Part shown: in pieces, positions 55,155 to 64,000 of the stretch
Layout: every line of letters starts with the position of its first letter
Numbering within the stretch: the stretch's first letter is position 1
The notes under the pieces: generated by a model
What the model was told of the DNA's origin: nothing
The model's input: only the letters and a program-made list of their open reading frames with translations
Databases searched by the model: none
Assembly (NCBI RefSeq): GCF_001688725.2
Contig: NZ_CP015401.2
Span: forward strand, 3,100,001 to 3,164,000
Length of the DNA stretch: 64,000 nt
Direction of reading: 5' to 3'
Origin: Bacteroides caecimuris
GTDB taxonomy: Bacteria > Bacteroidota > Bacteroidia > Bacteroidales > Bacteroidaceae
Translations under genes and position numbers: made by a program

Positions 55155-56129
55155 CTACATTTCACGATACATTAATAATTTCACCAGATTCTTCAATTCT
55201 TTTTTTCTGTCTTCTGCAACAGCCACCGCTGCCAAACTTTCCATAGCAAGCGTATAATATTCACGCATTTTGTTTTCGCAGACATTGCGGATATTCAACT
55301 GATTATAGATTTCGGTTACCGCTTCTATTTTTTCTGCCGGTTGAAAAGTTTCCGCATTCAACCAACGATTCAATTCTTCCTGGTGCTTTTCATCTGCGTG
55401 CTCCAATGCTTTGATAAGCATATATGTTTTTTTATTGCAAAGAATGTCCCCGCCTATCTTCTTCCCGAACACTTTCGGATCACCGTATACATCCAACAAA
55501 TCATCCTGCAACTGGAATGCAACTCCAATATGCATTCCAAAATTATAAAGATTCTCTGCATCTTCAGCAGTCGCTCCTGCCAAAATCGCACCGATTTTAA
55601 GACTAGCAGCAAGCAACACTGCCGTTTTCAAACGAATCATTTCAATGTATTCGTTTTCTGTAACATCACAGCGAGACTCAAATTCCATATCCAGTTGCTG
55701 CCCTTCACAAATTTCAAGTGTAGTCAGACTGAATAAATCCATCACTTCTTTCAGATATTCCTGCGGACATGCCGTCATATATCGAAATGCCAGAATCAAC
55801 ATAGCATCTCCCGAAAGAACAGCAGTGTTATCATTCCATACTTTGTGCACAGTAGGTTTTCCCCTGCGTACATCCGAACGATCCATCAAATCATCATGTA
55901 ACAAGGTGTGATTGTGATAAACTTCAATTGCTGTGGCGGGACCATATATAGACGCAATATCCTCCCGATATAAGTTATATCCCATCAACATTAACACAGG
56001 ACGTATCCGCTTCCCACCCAGAGAAAGGATATATTCAATCGGTTCATAAAGTCCTTTCGGCGTCCGGGTAAACTGAATTTCAGAAATATGATTATTTATC
56101 TTATCAAGTAATTGAGAAGCTGTAAACAT
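55155..56129 (-). CDS. Trans-polyprenyl diphosphate synthase
   Basis: 324 aa. The first aspartate-rich motif is in LLHDDLMDRSDVRRGKPTVH and the second in LQDDLLDVYGD; KRIRP and LKIGAIL are also typical. It condenses isopentenyl diphosphate onto allylic diphosphates; residues before the first motif (HNHTLLHDD) do not allow me to set chain length, so the product could feed menaquinone or other isoprenoids. First gene of the prenyl synthase-unknown-tatD operon. Confidence 0.9.
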   Translation of the reverse strand: MFTASQLLDKINNHISEIQFTRTPKGLYEPIEYILSLGGKRIRPVLMLMGYNLYREDIASIYGPATAIEVYHNHTLLHDDLMDRSDVRRGKPTVHKVWNDNTAVLSGDAMLILAFRYMTACPQEYLKEVMDLFSLTTLEICEGQQLDMEFESRCDVTENEYIEMIRLKTAVLLAASLKIGAILAGATAEDAENLYNFGMHIGVAFQLQDDLLDVYGDPKVFGKKIGGDILCNKKTYMLIKALEHADEKHQEELNRWLNAETFQPAEKIEAVTEIYNQLNIRNVCENKMREYYTLAMESLAAVAVAEDRKKELKNLVKLLMYREM

Positions 56130-56152
56130 GATGAATAAAAAAATTAATGAAT

Positions 56153-56178
56153 AAAAAGAGGCTGCCGAAAGCAGCCTC
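56153..56178 (-). terminator. Terminator of tonB
   Basis: Minus strand stem GAGGCTGC / GCAGCCTC (56158-56178) followed by TTTTTATTC, 21 bp past the tonB stop. Confidence 0.85.
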
Positions 56179-56198
56179 CTAATTTATATTTTTACAAA

Positions 56199-56882
56199 TT
56201 ACTGCAATCTAAACATCACAGGAACCGTAAATTTAACACGTACCGGTTTTCCGCGCTGCATACCTGGTTTCCACTTCGGCATGGTATTAATCACGCGGAG
56301 GGCTTCTTTATCCAGATACGGGTCAACGCTACGTACAACCTTCGCATCTACGATACTACCATCCTTGTTAACAACGAACTGTACGATAACACGTCCTTGA
56401 GTTCCGTTTTCCTGTGCGATAGTCGGATATTTAATATTCTTTGCCAGATACGCCATCAAAGCGGCTTGTCCTCCCTGAAATTCCGGCATATTTTCTACAA
56501 CCTCGAAAATAGTCTGTTCTTCCGGTTCTTCTTCAACAACTTGCACAGGCACATATTTTACTTCTACAGGAGCTTGGGTGTCTTCATTGATAATAGTTGT
56601 TGTTTCATCAATCTCAGCTTGGTCATCCACAATCTCCAGCAATTCTGCTACTTTTGGAGCTTCAGGTGGTGGTGGAGCTGCTTGTTCAGGGGTTTCGGTA
56701 ATAGGAATAATTTCCTCTTCAAACACGACATCAGCTACTACTTGGCTTGTATCAATCTTCACATCACGTTGGGTCCATTCGAACGCCACGAACATGAAAG
56801 ATAGAACTACCACGTAACCAATGAGCAACCATGTAGACTTCTTGCCTTCCAGGTCTGCTTTGGGTGATTTTTTAACTTCCAT
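56199..56882 (-). CDS. tonB: TonB energy transducer
   Basis: 227 aa. I take ATG at 56882 (MEVKKSPKADLEGKK) because a -7 element TATATTTG lies at 56942-56935; the longer open frame to 57152 has no support. One transmembrane helix (about 18-37), a Pro/Glu-rich periplasmic spacer (EQAAPPPPEAPKV and EEEPEEQ) and a C-terminal TonB domain (about 145-227: QGRVIVQFVVNKDGSIVDAKVVRSVDPYLDKEALRVI). With ExbB/ExbD it energises outer-membrane receptors such as the XusA-like protein at the end of the window. Confidence 0.92.
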   Translation of the reverse strand: MEVKKSPKADLEGKKSTWLLIGYVVVLSFMFVAFEWTQRDVKIDTSQVVADVVFEEEIIPITETPEQAAPPPPEAPKVAELLEIVDDQAEIDETTTIINEDTQAPVEVKYVPVQVVEEEPEEQTIFEVVENMPEFQGGQAALMAYLAKNIKYPTIAQENGTQGRVIVQFVVNKDGSIVDAKVVRSVDPYLDKEALRVINTMPKWKPGMQRGKPVRVKFTVPVMFRLQ

Positions 56883-57067
56883 AAATTTATTAATATAATG
56901 ATTAAAAAAAAGTGTCCTTTCATGTGTCTCCGGGCAAATATAGTACATTTTCATGTATTCGTTCCCCTCTTTGCCTCTTTTTATCCGGCTTTTTAACTTT
57001 TTTAATTCTTTCGTACTTGTCTTGTTCCTTTTAACGGCAAATTTATGGTTGATTTTCAAATTTACCG

Positions 57068-57075
57068 TATCTTTG
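57068..57075 (+). promoter_or_regulatory. -7 element of cmk-ispH
   Basis: TATCTTTG, 24 bp before the ATG of cmk at 57100. It excludes the upstream in-frame start at 56953. Confidence 0.6.
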
Positions 57076-57099
57076 GCGGACAAATCAGATGAACTGAAT

Positions 57100-57786
57100 A
57101 TGAAAAAGATAACAATTGCAATCGATGGTTTTTCCTCTTGCGGAAAAAGCACAATGGCTAAAGATCTGGCCCGTGAAGTGGGCTACATTTACATTGATAG
57201 CGGAGCCATGTATCGTGCGGTCACTTTATATAGTATAGAAAACGGAATTTTCGACAGAGACGTTATCGATACGGAGAGGCTGAAAAAAGAAATTAAGGAC
57301 ATTCATATCTCGTTCCGACTAAATAAGGAAACCGGGCGTCCCGACACTTACCTCAACGGGGTGAACGTAGAGAATAAAATCCGTTCGATGGAGGTTTCTT
57401 CCAAAGTGAGTCCTATCAGTACGCTCGACTTCGTACGTGAAGCAATGGTAGCTCAACAGCAAACAATGGGAAATGAGAAGGGAATTGTTATGGATGGCAG
57501 GGACATAGGCACCACTGTTTTCCCTGACGCGGAACTGAAAATATTTGTAACCGCCACTCCCGAAATCCGTGCTCAACGCCGTTACGACGAGCTGAAAGCA
57601 AAGGGACAGGAAGCCAGCTTCGACGAGATTCTGGAAAATGTGAAACAACGGGATTATATCGATCAAAACCGGGAAGTTAGTCCGTTGCGCAAAGCAGAAG
57701 ATGCGCTGCTCCTGGATAATACCGACTTATCGATTGAAGAGCAAAAAAAATGGCTTTTCGAACAATTTAATAAAGTAAGTAAATAG
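57100..57786 (+). CDS. cmk: Cytidylate kinase
   Basis: 228 aa. P-loop [19 protein letters not shown] at the N-terminus; [14 protein letters not shown] (CMP-binding), [22 protein letters not shown] and a [21 protein letters not shown] lid-like end are canonical. It phosphorylates CMP and dCMP. 8 bp upstream of ispH; the frame is open further upstream but the promoter position fixes the start. Confidence 0.95.
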   Translation: MKKITIAIDGFSSCGKSTMAKDLAREVGYIYIDSGAMYRAVTLYSIENGIFDRDVIDTERLKKEIKDIHISFRLNKETGRPDTYLNGVNVENKIRSMEVSSKVSPISTLDFVREAMVAQQQTMGNEKGIVMDGRDIGTTVFPDAELKIFVTATPEIRAQRRYDELKAKGQEASFDEILENVKQRDYIDQNREVSPLRKAEDALLLDNTDLSIEEQKKWLFEQFNKVSK

Positions 57787-57794
57787 TTTGCTTT

Positions 57795-58664
57795 ATGATC
57801 AAGGTAGAAATAGACGAAGGTTCCGGCTTCTGCTTTGGTGTGGTGACAGCCATTCATAAGGCAGAAGAAGAGTTGGCAAAGGGAGAAACACTCTATTGTC
57901 TCGGAGACATTGTGCACAATAGCCGAGAAGTGGACAGGCTGAAAACGATGGGATTAATCACCATCAATCGGGAAGAATTCAAGCAATTGAGAAATGCAAA
58001 AGTATTGCTCCGGGCGCATGGAGAGCCACCGGAAACTTATATGATTGCCCGTGAAAATAATATCGAGATTATCGATGCAACCTGTCCGGTTGTATTACGT
58101 TTGCAGAAACGTATCCGACAAGGGTATCTGGCAGACAGTGACAAAGAAAAGCAAATTGTCATCTACGGCAAGAGCGGACACGCTGAAGTGTTGGGATTGG
58201 TAGGACAAACAGATGGAAAAGCAATTGTGATCGAAAAGGCAGAAGAGGCAAAAAAACTGGATTTAAATAAAAGCATCCGCCTTTTCTCACAGACAACCAA
58301 GTCATTGGAAGAGTTTCAGGAAATCGTAGAATACTTCAAACAACATATTTCACCGGAGGCGACTTTCGAATATTATGATACAATCTGCCGTCAGGTTGCC
58401 AACCGCATGCCTAAGCTCCGGGAGTTTGCGGCTACACACGATTTGATCTTCTTTGTCAGCGGTAAAAAGAGTTCGAACGGAAAGATGCTGTTTGAAGAAT
58501 GTCTGAAGGTGAACGCTAATTCGCATTTGATAGATAACGAGAAAGAAATCGATCCCTCTCTTCTTCAAAACGTAAAATCGATTGGTGTATGTGGAGCGAC
58601 TTCTACTCCGAAATGGTTGATGGAGAAGATTTACAATCACATCCGGACGCTCATCAAAGAATAG
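57795..58664 (+). CDS. ispH: 4-hydroxy-3-methylbut-2-enyl diphosphate reductase
   Basis: 289 aa. The three cluster cysteines are in GFCFGV (residue about 13), DATCPVV (about 97) and GVCGATSTPKW (about 264); SHGEPP-like RAHGEPPE and TKSLEEF are also present. It is the last step of the MEP pathway, producing IPP and DMAPP, substrates of the prenyl synthase at 55155-56129. An [4Fe-4S] enzyme; co-transcribed with cmk. Confidence 0.95.
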   Translation: MIKVEIDEGSGFCFGVVTAIHKAEEELAKGETLYCLGDIVHNSREVDRLKTMGLITINREEFKQLRNAKVLLRAHGEPPETYMIARENNIEIIDATCPVVLRLQKRIRQGYLADSDKEKQIVIYGKSGHAEVLGLVGQTDGKAIVIEKAEEAKKLDLNKSIRLFSQTTKSLEEFQEIVEYFKQHISPEATFEYYDTICRQVANRMPKLREFAATHDLIFFVSGKKSSNGKMLFEECLKVNANSHLIDNEKEIDPSLLQNVKSIGVCGATSTPKWLMEKIYNHIRTLIKE

Positions 58665-58746
58665 CTGCTTTATTCATAAAAGAATAATAGCAAAACAACA
58701 TAAGAAAAACGGCAAAGTAACACGAATGAATATCAACTTTTTATTG

Positions 58747-58754
58747 TACATTTG
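58747..58754 (+). promoter_or_regulatory. -7 element of pfkA
   Basis: TACATTTG, 32 bp before the likely start at 58787 and 17 bp before the alternative start at 58772. Confidence 0.5.
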
Positions 58755-58786
58755 CCGCGTCAAACTAATTAATGAGAGATTGTTAT

Positions 58787-59767
58787 ATGGGAACAGTTAA
58801 GTGTGTCGGAATTTTGACCTCCGGAGGTGATGCTCCGGGAATGAACGCTGCTATACGTGCCGTGACACGTGCAGCTATCTACAATGGATTGCAAGTCAAA
58901 GGTATATACAGAGGCTATAAAGGTCTGGTCACAGGTGAAATCAAAGAATTCAGGAGTCAGAATGTGAGTAACATCATCCAACTGGGTGGAACTATCTTGA
59001 AAACAGCCCGCTGCAAGGAGTTCACCACTCCTGAAGGTCGCCAATTGGCTTATGATAATATGAAAAAAGAAGGCATTGATGCCTTGGTTGTCATTGGTGG
59101 AGACGGTTCGCTGACAGGTGCACGCATCTTTGCACAGGAATTTGATATTCCGTGTATCGGACTGCCGGGAACCATTGATAATGACCTTTACGGTACAGAC
59201 ACTACCATCGGATATGACACTGCATTAAATACGATATTGGACGCTGTGGATAAAATACGTGACACGGCCACTTCACACGAGCGTTTGTTCTTTGTTGAAG
59301 TGATGGGACGTGACGCCGGTTTCCTTGCACTGAACGGAGCGATCGCTTCGGGAGCGGAAGCTGCTATTATTCCGGAATTCAGTACGGAAGTCGACCAGCT
59401 GGAAGAGTTTATCAAGAATGGATTCCGTAAATCAAAAAACAGTAGTATTGTATTGGTAGCCGAAAGCGAACTGACCGGAGGAGCCATGCATTATGCCGAA
59501 CGTGTGAAAAACGAATACCCGCAATACGATGTACGTGTGACGATCTTAGGTCACTTGCAACGTGGCGGTAGCCCGACTGCCCACGACCGTATCCTGGCAA
59601 GCCGCCTCGGTGCTGCTGCTATCGACGCTATTATGGAAGATCAACGTAACGTAATGATCGGTATCGAACATGATGAAATCGTTTACGTACCGTTCAGCAA
59701 GGCTATCAAGAATGACAAACCGATCAAGAGAGATCTTGTCACTGTATTGAAAGAGCTTTCAATCTAA
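58787..59767 (+). CDS. pfkA: ATP-dependent 6-phosphofructokinase
   Basis: 326 aa from ATG 58787 ([14 protein letters not shown]); a further in-frame ATG at 58772 adds five residues. Motifs: [18 protein letters not shown] (ATP site), [12 protein letters not shown] (the GGDGS rather than GGEDT form fits ATP rather than pyrophosphate use), [14 protein letters not shown] (catalytic Asp) and [12 protein letters not shown]. Committed step of glycolysis. It ends in a strong terminator; the 850-bp region beyond it is the most unusual in the window. Confidence 0.95.
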   Translation: MGTVKCVGILTSGGDAPGMNAAIRAVTRAAIYNGLQVKGIYRGYKGLVTGEIKEFRSQNVSNIIQLGGTILKTARCKEFTTPEGRQLAYDNMKKEGIDALVVIGGDGSLTGARIFAQEFDIPCIGLPGTIDNDLYGTDTTIGYDTALNTILDAVDKIRDTATSHERLFFVEVMGRDAGFLALNGAIASGAEAAIIPEFSTEVDQLEEFIKNGFRKSKNSSIVLVAESELTGGAMHYAERVKNEYPQYDVRVTILGHLQRGGSPTAHDRILASRLGAAAIDAIMEDQRNVMIGIEHDEIVYVPFSKAIKNDKPIKRDLVTVLKELSI

Positions 59768-59812
59768 TCTTTTTGTTTTTAGGAGTTCAGCTTATATCAG
59801 TATTATAAGATA

Positions 59813-59866
59813 AAGAGCGGCGGATGAACGGGAGGTTTCCTAATCATTCACCGCTCTTCTTTTTTC
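59813..59866 (+). terminator. Terminator of pfkA
   Basis: Stem AAGAGCGG / CCGCTCTT (59813-59858) with partially paired inner part, followed by CTTTTTT. It lies 46 bp after the pfkA stop. Confidence 0.75.
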
Positions 59867-59867
59867 A

Positions 59868-59901
59868 TTTTCACCACAGAGGACACGGAGGACACAAAGG
59901 T
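59868..59901 (+). repeat. TTCACCACAGAGG dispersed repeat, single copy
   Basis: TTTTCACCACAGAGGACACG then GAGGACACAAAGG, directly after the pfkA terminator. Fourth locus of the family in the window. Confidence 0.6.
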
Positions 59902-60000
59902 GAACTTTGTTCATGACTATACTGGAATGAATGAGATTTTGTTTTCAATTACTGATTTGCATAAGTATAACATGAACTTTTGATTCATAAGTTCCACCCG

Positions 60001-60100
60001 TTTCACCTTATAGCTGAAACATCGATGAATAAGGAGATAGCGGGTGAAAGCGTAGGAAAAAAACAGGTGAAGTCTTCCATTATCGCTTTCACCTTTTGAA
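60001..60100. repeat. Left arm of a 100-bp imperfect inverted repeat
   Basis: Reverse complement of 60404-60503 with roughly 75 percent identity and no gaps; the longest exact blocks are CGATGAATAAGG and ATAGCGGGTGAAAGCG. It contains GGTGAA words spaced 22 bp apart (60043 and 60065). Confidence 0.8.
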
Positions 60101-60115
60101 TTTATTTATACCGAT

Positions 60116-60397
60116 TGCTGGACATATATAGCCATCGTGATAGACATATATAGCCACCATGCTGAATATATAGATGCAATACGGTGAGTATATAGATGCA
60201 ATCTGTTGAATCTATAGACGTACCAATTCAAGTATTAACAGATGAGAACCAAGGTATTAACACCTGACGACTAGGCTATTAACATCTGACAGTTCATCTA
60301 TTAATATCTGACAATGGATTTGCTATAAGCATATTTTCATTAGCTATAAGGATATCCGGATTAGCTATAATGATATTGGTTTTAGCTCAAAGGATAT
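60116..60397 (+). repeat. Contiguous array of 13 degenerate units in three blocks
   Basis: Block A: five 22-bp units starting 60116, 60138, 60160, 60182, 60204 (core GAnATATATAGnnnCA). Block B: four 22-bp units starting 60226, 60248, 60270, 60292 (core TATTAACAnCTGAC). Block C: four 21-bp units starting 60314, 60335, 60356, 60377 (core TTAGCTATAAGGATAT). The blocks follow each other with no spacer. No ORF, promoter or terminator is apparent. Confidence 0.85.
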
Positions 60398-60403
60398 TTT
60401 GAA

Positions 60404-60503
60404 AAAACAAGGTGAAACCGATAATGTTCTGTTTCACCTGATTTCACCCCTCGCTTTCACCCGCTATAGCCTTATTCATCGGCATTTCAGGAATCAGGTG
60501 AAA
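60404..60503. repeat. Right arm of the 100-bp imperfect inverted repeat
   Basis: Pairs with 60001-60100. Contains TTTCACC and GGTGAAA words, the same vocabulary as the left arm. Confidence 0.8.
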
Positions 60504-60614
60504 GCGATGAATGGCAATAATCTTATAGTGGCATTGATGATACTTTATTTATAAAGAAAGAGGCAAGTTACGCAGTATTCCGCTATCGAATGAGTCAGAA
60601 CTGCACAGTTTAGC

Positions 60615-61742
60615 TCATTTTTGTACCGTTTTGAGTTTTTTTATCCATAAATAATATCCAGTCAACGGCAATGCAGCCCCAATCAAAGCAGCAATAAAGG
60701 CAAGTATGCGGGTAAACATTCCTCCCCAGTTACCGACATGTATAGAATAAATCCAACCACGAATCTTTCCCGACTTGTCTTGATGTTGGTAAAGACTTGT
60801 TTCTGTAAATTCACCATTATCCGTATTGAAAGAATAACGGTCAGATGCCCGCTGGTTCCCAAAACGGTTGAAAGACACGCTTGCCGTACCAGAAGAAATA
60901 CTGATTTGCTTATACTCCGGATTCTGACGGCTTAGTTTATCATAAACCTCCTGCCAATAAGCGAATGGTTTCTTTTTCTGATGAGATGCCGATTTGGTAC
61001 CACCGTTTTGAACATCACTTTTCTGTTCATGTCCTTGGGCGACACGTTGCTGTACTTCTACCCCGAAGATCTTATAGAAAGCCATCCGATACCACGGAAA
61101 AGACCAGGTCAACCCCGTCAGTGCCATAGCCAACAGAAAGATCAGAGCATACATTCCACCTGCCACATGCAAGTCATACCAAAACCTTCGCCATCCTTTA
61201 GTTGCTGTTATCTTCAGGCTATTCTTCAATGCTTTACGTGTACGCGGCCACCAAATGACAACTCCCGAAATCAGAACGAATACAAGTAAAAGCGTACTGA
61301 CACCTACAATCATCTTGCCCCAAAAGATCCCTTCATTTCCCGGATTCATACTATCCAGCAGCCAGCGATGCATTCGGAACATAAACATAAAGAAGCCGCT
61401 ACGCTCGCTTTTTCCTTTTACTTCACCCGTATACTGGTCTACATACAAAGATGCACGGCGTGGTTTGGAAAGACTAACCTGATACGCACGTCCGGGATCA
61501 GAAGATATGCTCACACCGGTCACTGATACACTGTCAGGCAATGTCGTCGCTACTTTTTCAAGCAGTTTATCCATAGGTAGAGAAGATTCCTTTACCGTTT
61601 CCACGTAGTAAAGGTCGGGTCGAGACCACTCATTCACCTCGTTTTCGAACACCAGCATGGCACCGGAGAAACAGATTAGAGTTATTACCAGCCCGAAAGG
61701 GACGGAAAGCCACAAATGTATCTTTCTGAATATTTTTTTCAT
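60615..61742 (-). CDS. xusC: PepSY-domain inner-membrane protein, XusC-like
   Basis: 375 aa from the ATG at 61742 (MKKIFRKIHLWLSVPFG); a longer frame starts at 61775. Four transmembrane helices: about 8-33 (LWLSVPFGLVITLICFSGAMLVF), 147-172, 199-222 and 343-367, with two periplasmic PepSY-like segments between. In Bacteroides this gene type accompanies DUF4374 and TonB-receptor genes in the xenosiderophore (Xus) locus, where it is thought to act in iron release at the inner membrane. Family membership is from known locus layout; iron role here is inferred. Confidence 0.8.
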   Translation of the reverse strand: MKKIFRKIHLWLSVPFGLVITLICFSGAMLVFENEVNEWSRPDLYYVETVKESSLPMDKLLEKVATTLPDSVSVTGVSISSDPGRAYQVSLSKPRRASLYVDQYTGEVKGKSERSGFFMFMFRMHRWLLDSMNPGNEGIFWGKMIVGVSTLLLVFVLISGVVIWWPRTRKALKNSLKITATKGWRRFWYDLHVAGGMYALIFLLAMALTGLTWSFPWYRMAFYKIFGVEVQQRVAQGHEQKSDVQNGGTKSASHQKKKPFAYWQEVYDKLSRQNPEYKQISISSGTASVSFNRFGNQRASDRYSFNTDNGEFTETSLYQHQDKSGKIRGWIYSIHVGNWGGMFTRILAFIAALIGAALPLTGYYLWIKKLKTVQK

Positions 61743-61834
61743 GTTTTCAATCCTATTTCTTGAAAAAGCCTGCAAAGCTTTCTGCTCGGCAGACTTTTAT
61801 CTACAACAAAAGATTCTCTACTTAACCGGCTGTA

Positions 61835-64000
<2,166 letters not shown>

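Noticed and set aside
56883..57152. N-terminal extension of tonB
   Set aside because: The -7 element at 56935-56942 lies inside it, and the extension has no transmembrane or family similarity; the internal Met at 56882 gives a normal TonB.
60116..60397. Possible CRISPR array
   Set aside because: Units are contiguous and degenerate, with no alternation of constant repeat and variable spacer, and no cas genes are in the window.

Overview
The window looks like chromosomal DNA of a gut Bacteroides, probably of the B. thetaiotaomicron/ovatus group. The evidence is: repeated TAnnTTTG (-7) promoter elements, in two cases with a TTG/TTTG element exactly 19 nt upstream; Bacteroidetes-only families (DUF4493/PCMD lipoproteins, DUF3857 transglutaminases, DUF4374); a Bacteroidetes ExbB-ExbD-ExbD-TonB set; and an XusABC-type xenosiderophore locus. 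The species is inferred from gene content only.

Layout. 1-8.6 kb: a minus-strand operon of surface proteins (three DUF4493-type lipoproteins, two paralogous outer-membrane barrels, one lipoprotein cut by the window edge). 8.8-22.6 kb: housekeeping and metabolic genes (receiver/PPDK-type ATP-grasp fusion, prolyl oligopeptidase, glutamate dehydrogenase, M24 aminopeptidase, CCA-adding enzyme, RuvA, diaminopimelate dehydrogenase). 22.7-26.7 kb: two DUF3857/transglutaminase-like exported proteins, one of which appears catalytically dead. 26.7-27.4 kb: a hemolysin III gene broken by one in-frame TAG, then a candidate small RNA on the minus strand. 27.8-32.1 kb: a complete ISAs1-family element carrying a complete IS66-family element nested in its leader; both have target duplications. 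32.5-41 kb: an ABC-F ATPase and a heavy-metal RND efflux operon with His-rich proteins; the outer-membrane component lies between two inverted copies of a MITE-like repeat. 41.4-50.9 kb: a lipoprotein, an rRNA methyltransferase carrying an in-frame repeat insertion, an ECF sigma operon, cardiolipin synthase, thyA-folA, an Lrp regulator, an M64 peptidase and a GNAT enzyme. 51-57 kb: ExbD/ExbD/unknown/ExbB, tRNA-Ser(GGA), TatD, prenyl synthase and TonB. 57.1-59.8 kb: cmk-ispH and pfkA. 60.6 kb to the end: xusC, xusB and the C-terminal part of xusA.

The genes connect in places. The TonB-ExbBD proteins would energise receptors such as XusA. XusB would bind a siderophore and XusC could act on its iron at the inner membrane. 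The tRNA-Ser gene does not encode CCA, so it depends on the CCA-adding enzyme found here. thyA and folA form the usual folate/thymidylate pair.

The most unusual signal is not a gene. Three intergenic loci (32128-32237, 39428-39537, 60116-60397) hold contiguous tandem arrays of 21-22 bp units. The unit sequence differs between loci, and even between blocks of one locus, but the period is the same. The largest array (13 units in three blocks of 5, 4 and 4) sits between 100-bp imperfect inverted repeats, between pfkA and xusC.
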